Shown piece by piece: positions 7,496 through 14,149 of a DNA stretch of 20,782 nucleotides. The notes beneath the pieces were generated by a model that saw only the letters and a program-made list of their open reading frames with translations, did not search any database and was not told the DNA's origin. The DNA comes from Candidatus Mnemosynella bozhongmuii (GTDB taxonomy: Archaea; Halobacteriota; Archaeoglobi; Mnemosynellales; Mnemosynellaceae). A program made the position numbers and the translations under genes. The first letter of the stretch is position 1. Each line of letters opens with the position of its first letter. The stretch is taken from positions 1 through 20,782 of the forward strand of contig JACIWD010000015.1 in assembly GCA_014361165.1 (NCBI GenBank), written 5' to 3'.

Positions 7496-7941
7496 AATGG
7501 ATGGACAGAGCATGGATGATACTTTCAGATCCAAAAGAGCTGCCGAGAATCTTCGCTCTCTCGATGGTCTTCGTCTTTCTCATAGCTCTCTTTCTGAGCT
7601 ATTCCTACAATCCGGATCAGCTTTATCCAAAATCCTTCGAGCTATCTGGACTTTATCCGTATGATCGTGGAGGGGAGCCTCTTACAGAGCCAGCCAAAGT
7701 AGTTGCACAGTATCCTCAGAATGCGGAAAAAATCGGATGGGTCACCTCCTATCTGACTCCTCTCTCCTCATGGCTCGCCTCAAAGACACTCTACCTCGGG
7801 ACCACAATTGTCTCGCATCCTGGAGGAATAATAGATGAGATTCTCTACTACACCAGAGGTCTTGATACCGTTCTGGAGTCAAGCATACTGATGATGGCAT
7901 TTCTCATAGCCTCATTTCTGATGAAACTGAAGAGGGGATGA
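7492..7941 (+). CDS. ehaF: Energy-converting hydrogenase A subunit F
   Basis: 149 residues with one helix near the N-terminus (about 20-40), a long polar middle with Tyr/Pro-rich parts (SYSYNPDQLYPKSF, GLYPYDRGGEP) that is probably outside the cell, and a C-terminal helix (about 128-146). This two-helix topology with a roughly 85-residue external domain differs from the neighbouring all-helix subunits. TTG at 7492 overlaps the ehaE stop and lies 8 bases after GGAGG; the ATG at 7501 is too far from that site. Assigned as EhaF by order. Confidence 0.72.
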   Translation: MKWMDRAWMILSDPKELPRIFALSMVFVFLIALFLSYSYNPDQLYPKSFELSGLYPYDRGGEPLTEPAKVVAQYPQNAEKIGWVTSYLTPLSSWLASKTLYLGTTIVSHPGGIIDEILYYTRGLDTVLESSILMMAFLIASFLMKLKRG

Positions 7942-8594
7942 AAATGGAGCTCGCTGAAGCATATCAAACCCTCATGATCCTCATGATGGCATCGGCACTG
8001 ATAACCTTCATCGGATTCACGAGGGAGAGCAGAGATGTCCACAGACTCATAATCTCTGATATGGTTGCGGGAATAACTCTCGTCATCGTTGCAGCAGTCG
8101 GCACGGATCTTGCTGAATGCCTGATTCTCCCAACTCTTGTTGTGAGCGTTGCCGAGGTTCTTGCAATAGCAGAGATCCTCATTCACAAGGAAGAGGTGAA
8201 ATTAAAGGAGAGCTCTCAGATACCATCCTTCAGCTATTCTCCTCTGAACATAGAGGTCCTTCAGAGCTCCTCAATTTTCGTCTCCCTCGTTCTCATAGTT
8301 TATGGAGCGATTTTAACCGGATTCACAGGAGGAGCTGTTGCGGGTGTGGGAATGCTCTATTATCTGATCACGAGATGGGATGGAAAGATAACAAGAGATT
8401 TCTGGGATGGAATCTCCTCTCTCTCCGGAGTTGCCTGGACTTTATGGCTTGTTGGATTTCTGCTCTTCTTCATCTCTCCAGAGCTCTGGCTCTTCGCACT
8501 CTTCCTCTCGGGTGGAGGTCTCGTCATAAAGGTAGCAACCAAGTTCGGGTTGATAGGTGTGGAGGGCAGAGATTCCATGCGGGGTGAGGGGTGA
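7938..8594 (+). CDS. ehaG: Energy-converting hydrogenase A subunit G
   Basis: 218-residue polytopic membrane protein with about six helices in two blocks (residues about 10-25, 40-82; 110-140, 160-200), split by a charged loop IHKEEVKLKESSQIPS. The first block carries Asp41 and acidic residues inside or next to helices (SDMVAG, TDLAECL, SVAEVLAIAEIL), of possible interest for proton paths. ATGA overlap with ehaF. Assigned as EhaG from its place just before the antiporter-like EhaH and from its length. Confidence 0.75.
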   Translation: MKMELAEAYQTLMILMMASALITFIGFTRESRDVHRLIISDMVAGITLVIVAAVGTDLAECLILPTLVVSVAEVLAIAEILIHKEEVKLKESSQIPSFSYSPLNIEVLQSSSIFVSLVLIVYGAILTGFTGGAVAGVGMLYYLITRWDGKITRDFWDGISSLSGVAWTLWLVGFLLFFISPELWLFALFLSGGGLVIKVATKFGLIGVEGRDSMRGEG

Positions 8595-9247
8595 TGCTGG
8601 AGAGCATAGGCGGAGAGATTCTCGGAATCATAAAATTCGGAGACATTGTCCCGTATGTGACTCCATTCACTCTGACGATGTTCATTCTGGCTCTTGCTCT
8701 CACGGCTCTTCTGGCTCTTGCCAGACCGGAAAATCAGATTCTTCTCGTCTTCGGGAAGGATGAATTCAGTCTTGTGAGACCATCCCTGGAGGAGATGAGG
8801 TTCAGGAGATTCATGGTCATAGTCTGCGGTCTTGCTCTCTCGGGAGCAATGATAACAGGAGACCTCTTCAATTTCACCCTCTTCGTCACTCTCGTTGGGA
8901 TCACGAATCTTGGAATAATTGCTGCTGTCAGAAGACCCTATGTGCTTGAGGCCGCATTTCAGTATGGGCTGATATGCACACTTGCGTCACTTCCTCTCTT
9001 TGCCTCAGCTGCAATCACCCTCGGAACAGCCGGAACTCTGAGCCTTCACGAACTCCAGAATCTCTCGGTCATGCCGCTTGCGAAGGTTCTTCTTGCCTTC
9101 GGAGTTGCGGGAGAGACCGGAATAGCTCCCTTCTATGCTGCCAAAGCCGAGATGTTCAGGGCACCCGGAGCACCCTACATTCTCATGGTCCATCTCAGCG
9201 CAATAATGGTTGTTGTCAGGACAGCAGAAATATTGTTGCTCATGTGA
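8594..9247 (+). CDS. ehaH: Energy-converting hydrogenase A subunit H (short NuoL/M/N-like)
   Basis: 217-residue membrane protein with about six helices, roughly half of a NuoL/M/N or Mrp antiporter-like subunit. Recognisable are ITGDLFNF followed by a helix, corresponding to the DLFxxFVFxE region of antiporter subunits, and GETGIAPFYAAKAEMFRAPGAP, corresponding to the broken helix PFHxWLPxAxxxAP. It would take part in coupling redox chemistry to H+ or Na+ movement. The glutamate that normally follows DLF in the first segment reads Thr here by eye. Start: TGATG junction with ehaG; a GTG one codon earlier is possible. Confidence 0.82.
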   Translation: MLESIGGEILGIIKFGDIVPYVTPFTLTMFILALALTALLALARPENQILLVFGKDEFSLVRPSLEEMRFRRFMVIVCGLALSGAMITGDLFNFTLFVTLVGITNLGIIAAVRRPYVLEAAFQYGLICTLASLPLFASAAITLGTAGTLSLHELQNLSVMPLAKVLLAFGVAGETGIAPFYAAKAEMFRAPGAPYILMVHLSAIMVVVRTAEILLLM

Positions 9248-9258
9248 GGTGATGGGAT

Positions 9259-9456
9259 ATGAACTATAAAGTTGCCCTCGGAATCCTCATGACGGTGCTC
9301 GTAGCCTCGATCATAGCGGATCTCATATACGAGCTTCCTCTTGCCTACGAGCTCTTCGTTGTGCTCTTCATCTTTCCTCTGACTCTCATGATGATGGGCT
9401 ACGCATACATGTCACCGAGAAGAGAGGAGGAGGAATTCCCGTTCATAGGTTACTGA
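9259..9456 (+). CDS. ehaI: Energy-converting hydrogenase A subunit I
   Basis: 65-residue protein with two helices (about residues 5-24 and 30-49) and a charged C-terminal tail beginning SPRREEEEF that should face the cytoplasm. GAGGTGATG precedes the ATG at good spacing. It lies between the antiporter-like and NuoH-like subunits, the place of EhaI. Too small for a functional prediction beyond a membrane-arm accessory subunit. Confidence 0.72.
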   Translation: MNYKVALGILMTVLVASIIADLIYELPLAYELFVVLFIFPLTLMMMGYAYMSPRREEEEFPFIGY

Positions 9457-9467
9457 GGTGGTGAAAA

Positions 9468-10328
9468 ATGGCGCTTGTTGCCTTCATGGCCCACACGATT
9501 TCCGCAATGCTCGGAGGACTGCTGCTCATAGGTCTTCACAGAAAAATCATTGCAAGAATCCAGCAGAGACCAGGACCTCCTGTCTGGCAGGAGCTTCTTC
9601 ATGCATTCAAGTTCTTCTTTAAAGAGACCGTCACTCCCAGGACTGCAAGCGAACCTCTCTACAGCGGGATAGTCCTTCTTCACATGGCTCTGATGACGGG
9701 AGCTCTGCTTGTAATCCTTCTTGGAGAATCCCTGCTCATCTTCATGGCTCTCCTCATGATTTACAAGATTGTCCAGCACGGAGCAGGTCTCTCCTCGGGC
9801 TCCCCTTACGGAAGATACGCTGGAGTCAGATCGATTTTCAGCCTCTCCTCAGAAGTCCCGATGTTCGCAGCACTCGCTCCGATTTACGCACTCACCGGAA
9901 GTCTTCGCCTCTCGGATATCATAAGCTATCAGTCCTCAAACGGAGCCCTCATAACGAAGATTCCTCTTGCGGCAGTTGCAATGTACATTCTTCTCCTCTC
10001 AAAGGTTCGCTGGTCTCCGCTTGATATAGCGTCATCAAAGGACCTCATCTCGGGATACAAGACAGAGCACTACGGAGTTCTCAGAAGCATCCTTCTATTT
10101 GCGGAGGGAATAGGCCTCTACGCTGTTCTCTGGCTCTTCATAGTTCTCTTCTTCGGAGAGCTCTCTCCAATTCTCTGCGTCATCGGAGGATTGCTCCTTC
10201 TGGCCTCCCTCTCCTTCTTCTGCGCCCTCACACCGGTCCTGACTCCGCATCAGTCCGTGATTCTTCAGATTGCCTTCGGAGCCATCATGCTTCTCTACGC
10301 AGTCCTCATTTATCAGGGGGTGGTCTGA
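9468..10328 (+). CDS. ehaJ: Energy-converting hydrogenase A subunit J (NuoH-like)
   Basis: 286-residue membrane protein homologous to complex I NuoH/ND1 and EchB, the subunit that links the hydrophilic NiFe module to the ion-translocating arm. Visible landmarks, in order: RKIIARIQQRPGPP after the first helix, SGSPYGRYAGVRSIFSLSSE in the middle, and SPLDIASSKDLISGYKTEHYG with the acidic loop that lines the quinone cavity in NuoH; here there is no quinone, and the loop is thought to transmit the conformational signal. About eight helices. ATG behind GAGGTGGTGA. One of the four well-conserved Eha core subunits, so this entry is more certain than its small neighbours. Confidence 0.92.
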   Translation: MALVAFMAHTISAMLGGLLLIGLHRKIIARIQQRPGPPVWQELLHAFKFFFKETVTPRTASEPLYSGIVLLHMALMTGALLVILLGESLLIFMALLMIYKIVQHGAGLSSGSPYGRYAGVRSIFSLSSEVPMFAALAPIYALTGSLRLSDIISYQSSNGALITKIPLAAVAMYILLLSKVRWSPLDIASSKDLISGYKTEHYGVLRSILLFAEGIGLYAVLWLFIVLFFGELSPILCVIGGLLLLASLSFFCALTPVLTPHQSVILQIAFGAIMLLYAVLIYQGVV

Positions 10329-10329
10329 A

Positions 10330-10596
10330 ATGAGGCGCTTCATACTTCTCTCCCTCACCGTTGCTCTCATACCTCTCGCAGTTGCAGTGGCCGAGATCAT
10401 CAGAACTCGGGGAACATCCTTCATGAGCGCATCCGCTCTGTCAGCTCTCTCCCTCCTCATTCTCTCCCTCCTCATCCCTCTTCAGAAAGAAAGACACATG
10501 AACCATCTCACCGAGAGATTTGAAATTCTGATGATGTGGTTTGTAGTCTTTCTCTTCGCTCTTGCAATAATACTCAGATGGGGGAATGTCCTATAG
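10330..10596 (+). CDS. ehaK: Energy-converting hydrogenase A subunit K (or L)
   Basis: 88 residues with three hydrophobic segments (about 4-22, 33-50, 66-83) and a charged loop QKERHMNHLTERFE. It begins one base after the ehaJ stop. In methanogen clusters both EhaK and EhaL lie between EhaJ and EhaM; only one gene fits here, so the symbol is by order and could equally be L. The frame extends upstream inside ehaJ, but the extension is an out-of-frame reading of that gene. Confidence 0.65.
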   Translation: MRRFILLSLTVALIPLAVAVAEIIRTRGTSFMSASALSALSLLILSLLIPLQKERHMNHLTERFEILMMWFVVFLFALAIILRWGNVL

Positions 10597-10973
10597 CCGA
10601 GCTTGAATTCATGAAGAGGAGAATCCTGATGAGCTACAGATATCAGGAGGATGTTGTGAAGCCCATCGCAAAGTTTCTCGGAATATCTCCGGAGGAGCTC
10701 ACGGAAATACTCATAAGAAGGCTTGACATGGCGGGACTTGAGGCCCTTCATCCGAGAATGATGCAGGCTAACAGGGAATGCCTTGAAAAGAGAATTGAGC
10801 TTGAGCTGAATCTCTGCACACTCTCGGATTTTCTCTCGCTGCTCTCGTCTGAGGAGAAGGAGAAAATTAGAGAAGAGATAGGAAGGATGATTGACGAGGG
10901 AAGAAGTTACAAAGAAATTATCGAAGAGGGGAAGAAAATGATTCTGAAAATTCTGAGGGGGGAGAGGCGATGA
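10578..10973 (+). CDS. ehaM: Energy-converting hydrogenase A subunit M (DUF1959)
   Basis: About 131-residue soluble, mostly helical protein. The stretch MKRRILMSYRYQEDVVKPIA near the start and the later LEALHPRMM are the kind of sequence I recall for EhaM of Methanothermobacter (MTH396, DUF1959), placed as here just before the small subunit. No cofactor motif; the Cys residues (CPIA, RECLEK, LCTLS) do not form a cluster pattern. A structural or assembly role is likely. Three starts compete: ATG 10578 (overlaps ehaK), ATG 10611, and ATG 10629, which has GAGGAG at good distance. The listed one is the longest reasonable. Confidence 0.75.
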   Translation: MGECPIAELEFMKRRILMSYRYQEDVVKPIAKFLGISPEELTEILIRRLDMAGLEALHPRMMQANRECLEKRIELELNLCTLSDFLSLLSSEEKEKIREEIGRMIDEGRSYKEIIEEGKKMILKILRGERR

Positions 10974-11413
10974 TAAGAACTCTGAAGAATCTCGTGAGGA
11001 GAAAATCATTTCATGTCTGTCTTCTTAATGTTGGAAGCTGTAATGGCTGTGACATTGAGGTTCTCGCATGCCTGGCCCCGCGTTATGATATTGAGCAGTA
11101 CGGAATCTATGTTCATAACAATCCGAGAGAGGCGGATGTGATTCTGGTTACGGGAGCTGTAAGTGATCAGTGGGTTGAGAAGATAAAGGAGATTTATGAA
11201 AAGGTTCCGGAACCAAAGGCTGTGGTTGCAATAGGTTCCTGTGCTCTCTCAGGCCACATGTTTGCAGAGGGATGCACCCACCCTCCTGTTTCAAGGCACA
11301 TCCCGGTCTCTGCTGAAGTTCCGGGATGTCCTCCGAGACCTCAGGATATTATAGATGCAATTCTGAGCGTTGCTCCGATAATCTTCAGGGATTACGATGA
11401 AGGAGGTGGATGA
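10970..11413 (+). CDS. ehaN: Energy-converting hydrogenase A small subunit (NuoB-like)
   Basis: 147-residue hydrogenase small subunit related to NuoB and EchC. It carries the proximal [4Fe-4S] cluster through Cys24 and Cys27 (GSCNGCDIE), Cys91 (AIGSCALSG) and Cys120 (VPGCPPRPQD), all four present. Electrons pass through it between the NiFe centre in EhaO and the ferredoxin-like EhaP. There is no Tat signal and no C-terminal extra cluster domain, as expected for group 4 enzymes facing the cytoplasm. ATGA overlap with ehaM. Shares the very basic N-terminal LVRRKSFH, a likely membrane-facing helix. Confidence 0.95.
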   Translation: MIRTLKNLVRRKSFHVCLLNVGSCNGCDIEVLACLAPRYDIEQYGIYVHNNPREADVILVTGAVSDQWVEKIKEIYEKVPEPKAVVAIGSCALSGHMFAEGCTHPPVSRHIPVSAEVPGCPPRPQDIIDAILSVAPIIFRDYDEGGG

Positions 11414-11414
11414 G

Positions 11415-12500
11415 ATGGAGGCATATGACCTCTCGATTCCTCTCGGTCCGATGCATCCAGCTTTCAAGGAACCGCTGAGAGTTAAGCTGAAGACAGAAGG
11501 AGAGGTGGTCGTAGGCGCCGAGGTTGATCTCGGTTATGTTCACAGGGGAATAGAGAACATCATGAAGGGGAAGCCATGGCAGAAGGCCGTTTTTCTTGCG
11601 GAAAGAGTCTGCGGAATATGTTCAAACTCTCACAACCTGACTTTCATAGAGACTCTTGAAAAGATATCTGATGTGGAAATTCCGGAAAGAGCGAAATATC
11701 TGAGGCTTCTTGCTCAGGAGCTTAACAGACTGCACAGCCATATACTTGCGAATCTTGCCCTCTTCCTTGCAGTTGAGCACGAAACTCTGGCGATGATGCT
11801 CCTGAATGTCAGAGAGAGGGTTCTTGACTGCCAGGAACTCCTCTGCGGAAACAGAGTTCTCCTCTCGTATAACGTTGTTGGAGGAGTGAGATTTGATGCA
11901 ACGCCCTCCATTCTCAGAGAAATTCTTGCTGTTATGGATGAGATAGAGCCAAAACTCAGAAGATACTATGAGATGTTTGAGCACGGTCCAATGCTGAGGA
12001 TGAGGACAGAGGGGATTGGTTACATGTCAAAGAGAGAAGCAGAACTCGCTCCGGCTGTTGGACCGATTGCAAGGGGCTCTGGAGTGAGATTTGACTGGAG
12101 GATGAAGCATCCGGATTATCAGGACATCCTCAATTTCAAACCTGTCTGGAGAGAAGAAGGGGATGCAAGAGCCAGATACATGGTGAGATTCGATGAGATA
12201 TTCGAGTGCATAAAGATGATAAGATATCTCTGCGAGAATATTCCGGAAGGGGAAATCAGAAAGAGGGCAGAGGTGAAGAAGGGCGAGGCAATTCATACTC
12301 AGGAAGCTCCGAGAGGAGATCTCACATATTTCATTCGAACAGACTCATTTGGAAGAATTGAGGACATCACCATAAGAACTCCAACAATTCCAAATCTCGG
12401 AGCATTCGTGAAGTACATGCTGAGGAACTCTCCAACAGTAGCGGATGCAGTTGTGATATACGCGAGCATAGACCCGTGCATAGCCTGTCTGGAGAGGTGA
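11415..12500 (+). CDS. ehaO: Energy-converting hydrogenase A large subunit (NiFe site)
   Basis: 361-residue catalytic subunit related to NuoD and EchE. The NiFe ligands are all present: Cys66 and Cys69 in RVCGICSNSH, and Cys355 and Cys358 in DPCIAC at the extreme C-terminus, so this is a true hydrogenase and not a complex I relative that has lost the metal. The chain stops two residues plus Arg after the last ligand cysteine (CLER), so there is no C-terminal peptide for a maturation protease to remove. ATG 11415 was chosen because GGAGGTG (11402-11408) precedes it; an in-frame ATG at 11397 would overlap ehaN. Reaction: 2H+ with reduced ferredoxin to and from H2. Confidence 0.96.
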   Translation: MEAYDLSIPLGPMHPAFKEPLRVKLKTEGEVVVGAEVDLGYVHRGIENIMKGKPWQKAVFLAERVCGICSNSHNLTFIETLEKISDVEIPERAKYLRLLAQELNRLHSHILANLALFLAVEHETLAMMLLNVRERVLDCQELLCGNRVLLSYNVVGGVRFDATPSILREILAVMDEIEPKLRRYYEMFEHGPMLRMRTEGIGYMSKREAELAPAVGPIARGSGVRFDWRMKHPDYQDILNFKPVWREEGDARARYMVRFDEIFECIKMIRYLCENIPEGEIRKRAEVKKGEAIHTQEAPRGDLTYFIRTDSFGRIEDITIRTPTIPNLGAFVKYMLRNSPTVADAVVIYASIDPCIACLER

Positions 12501-12505
12501 TTGAG

Positions 12506-13135
12506 GTGTCATCAATAGTCTGGTATCTCCACGAATTTGTAAACTCGGAATGGATAAAGAGGTTCATCTATGTCAGAACTCCGTACAATCTTCCTCAGAT
12601 AAGATTCAGAAGTGCCGTGAGGATAGAACCGGAGAAATGCACCTACTGCGGAGCATGCATGGCGGTCTGTCCTGTTCCCGGGTGCATAAGGGTCTCCCGG
12701 GCAACAGGCGAGAACATTCCCGAGATAGATGTCCGCAAGTGCATTCGCTGCGGCATGTGTGTTGAGGTCTGCGGCCCCGGGGCGCTGACAGCAGGGAGAA
12801 TCAGGGAGGATACCGAATATCTTGTCATGGAGCTCAGAACAAGGATTGTTGTCGATGAGGAGAAATGCATAGGCTGTGGAAGCTGTGTTGTGGCATGTCC
12901 GTCAAACGAGGAGCTCGATGAGAGCTCAGTATCCGGAAAGGGACCTGTTCAGCCTGTTGTGCTGAATGTTGCGAACGGGAAGGTCAGAGGAACGCTTCAG
13001 GAATTCTGCAGAGGGTGCATGACATGCGTGACAATCTGTCCAAGAGATGCAATCGAGATTGTTGTGGAGTGCATTCCAGCGCAGCTTGTGAAACCTGCGG
13101 AGAGAATTGAAGAAGTTCAGTCTGCGGCGAAGTAG
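12506..13135 (+). CDS. ehaP: Energy-converting hydrogenase A polyferredoxin subunit
   Basis: About 209-residue soluble polyferredoxin with four [4Fe-4S] motifs: Cys45/48/51/55, Cys79/82/85/89, Cys121/124/127/131 and Cys168/171/174/178. The second ends in CG where CP is usual, and an extra Cys60 follows the first. It should wire the small subunit to ferredoxin. Methanogen EhaP is described with six clusters, so this one is smaller. Start: GTG 12506 behind AGGTGA is preferred; GTG 12497 overlapping the ehaO stop is possible. It is the last gene of the operon, and its last 19 bases overlap the convergent Lrp gene. No EhaQ-T homologue follows. Confidence 0.88.
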   Translation: MSSIVWYLHEFVNSEWIKRFIYVRTPYNLPQIRFRSAVRIEPEKCTYCGACMAVCPVPGCIRVSRATGENIPEIDVRKCIRCGMCVEVCGPGALTAGRIREDTEYLVMELRTRIVVDEEKCIGCGSCVVACPSNEELDESSVSGKGPVQPVVLNVANGKVRGTLQEFCRGCMTCVTICPRDAIEIVVECIPAQLVKPAERIEEVQSAAK

Positions 13136-13629
13136 GATTTGAGTTTCCTGAAGTCCTCCACATCCGGAACAACATGGTAGTGTCTCATGGTTCTTGTCAG
13201 AGTCGTCACCTCGACATTTCTGACTCCCTTCATCTCTTTTATTGTCGTGATGATCTGGCTCATCTCTCTGTTGTCAAGAGCCATCAGCATGACAAAAACA
13301 TCATAAGCTCCAAAACCTTCATAAACAGCTCTCACCCTGTTCGGTTTCACGTTCTCCATCAGCTTCTCATAGAATTCCTGAGGATTGATTTCCTGAAAGT
13401 TCAGATTTATCACGAGAAGAGCAGAAACTCCCCAGAGTTTCTGCGAATTTACGTCAGCTCTCATCTCTTCTATAATCTTCATCTTCTTCATCTTCGAGAT
13501 TCTGGCACTTACAGTCCTCTGATCAAGCCCAAGCTCTTCTGCAATCTCCTTGTAGGTCTTCGAGGAGTCCTCCACCAGAATGTTGAGAATTCTTATGTCA
13601 GTTTCATCCAGGGTGTGTTTCGAGGGCAT
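13117..13629 (-). CDS. Lrp/AsnC-family transcriptional regulator
   Basis: 170-residue regulator: N-terminal winged helix-turn-helix (about residues 5-60) with LDETDIRILNIL, KTYKEIAEELGLDQRTVSARI, and a C-terminal RAM/AsnC ligand-binding domain (about 70-150) containing AVYEGFGAYDVFVML and the GVRNVEVTTLTRTM strand. Such proteins bind DNA as dimers or octamers and often respond to amino acids. ATG at 13629 fits the family's N-terminus; the upstream open frame is not preserved in family proteins. It is divergent from yjbQ, and inverted repeats CTCAC/GTGAG flank its promoter (see sites), suggesting autoregulation and control of the flavin/OYE operon. Target genes cannot be read from sequence. 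Confidence 0.92.
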   Translation of the reverse strand: MPSKHTLDETDIRILNILVEDSSKTYKEIAEELGLDQRTVSARISKMKKMKIIEEMRADVNSQKLWGVSALLVINLNFQEINPQEFYEKLMENVKPNRVRAVYEGFGAYDVFVMLMALDNREMSQIITTIKEMKGVRNVEVTTLTRTMRHYHVVPDVEDFRKLKSYFAAD

Positions 13630-13646
13630 CTCACAGATAAAGTGAG
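13630..13646. promoter_or_regulatory. Candidate Lrp operator 1 (CTCAC-N7-GTGAG)
   Basis: Perfect 5-base inverted repeat immediately upstream of the Lrp start codon, overlapping the expected transcription start of the regulator. It shares its half-site with the second repeat 83 bases away. The role as operator is inference. Confidence 0.4.
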
Positions 13647-13655
13647 CCTCCCTGC

Positions 13656-13673
13656 TATTAAATATTTTTAAGC
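13656..13673 (-). promoter_or_regulatory. TATA box of the Lrp gene
   Basis: Read on the minus strand this is CTTAAAAATATTTAATAG, a strong archaeal TATA element. Transcription would start near 13640, giving a leader of only about 10-15 bases that contains candidate operator 1. Confidence 0.55.
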
Positions 13674-13690
13674 CATACCTTAATTCCGAA

Positions 13691-13701
13691 ATTGTTATAA
13701 G
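13691..13701 (+). promoter_or_regulatory. TATA box of the yjbQ-flavin-OYE operon
   Basis: ATTGTTATAAG lies about 27 bases before the yjbQ GTG, so the transcript would start within a few bases of the start codon (leaderless or nearly so). No ribosome site precedes the GTG, in agreement. Confidence 0.45.
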
Positions 13702-13710
13702 CCTAAAGTC

Positions 13711-13731
13711 CCTCACTTAAACCCTGTGAGG
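13711..13731. promoter_or_regulatory. Candidate Lrp operator 2 (CCTCAC-N9-GTGAGG)
   Basis: Perfect 6-base inverted repeat overlapping the yjbQ start codon and the expected transcription start. Same half-site as operator 1; centres are 83 bases apart, close to eight helical turns. Binding is inference. Confidence 0.4.
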
Positions 13732-14145
13732 AGCTTCATAACCGAACTCTATCTCGAGACAAATGGATTTTCCGATATAATCGACATCACTCCGCAGGTC
13801 AGAGATGCGGTTCGAAATTCCGAAGTTGTGAACGGCTTTGTTCTTGTTTTCATTCCCGGTGCAACCGCTGCGGTGACCACAATGGAGTATGAGTCGGGAT
13901 TGATTGAGGATATGAAAAGAGCTCTCGAAATCATAGCTCCAATGAATCAGTCCTACAAGCATGACCTGAGATGGGGAGACGGCAACGGATTCTCTCATGT
14001 CAGAGCCTCTTTTCTCGGCCCTTCTCTGACAATTCCGGTTGTTAACGGAGAACCCGTTCTCGGAACATGGCAACAGGTTGTGGTGATAGACATGGATAAC
14101 AAGCCGAGGAAGAGAAGAGTCGTGATAGGCGTCTATGGAGAGTGA
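13726..14145 (+). CDS. yjbQ: YjbQ-family protein (UPF0047)
   Basis: 139-residue small globular protein of the YjbQ/UPF0047 family. Visible signatures: PGATAAVTTMEYESGLIEDM, DGNGFSHVRAS, LGPSLTIPV and LGTWQQVVVID. Many bacterial members have HTTA at the first site; this one has GATA, as I recall for archaeal homologues. Some family members have weak thiamine-phosphate synthase activity when over-expressed, but the physiological role is unknown. The GTG start fits the family N-terminus and lacks a ribosome site, consistent with a leaderless message. It leads an operon with two flavin enzymes; its stop overlaps or touches the next gene. Confidence 0.9.
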   Translation: MRSFITELYLETNGFSDIIDITPQVRDAVRNSEVVNGFVLVFIPGATAAVTTMEYESGLIEDMKRALEIIAPMNQSYKHDLRWGDGNGFSHVRASFLGPSLTIPVVNGEPVLGTWQQVVVIDMDNKPRKRRVVIGVYGE

Positions 14146-14149
14146 GCTT

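Noticed and set aside
8117..8587. 156-residue plus-strand open frame inside ehaG
   Set aside because: Out of frame with the membrane protein; Arg/Ser/Cys-rich sequence with no hydrophobic pattern.
6019..13135. Cluster as an Mbh/Mrp-type or Ech-type hydrogenase, or complex I
   Set aside because: EhaO has both NiFe motifs (so not complex I), the number and order of small membrane genes and the DUF1959-like gene before the small subunit fit Eha, and only one short antiporter-like subunit is present, unlike Mbh/Mrp.
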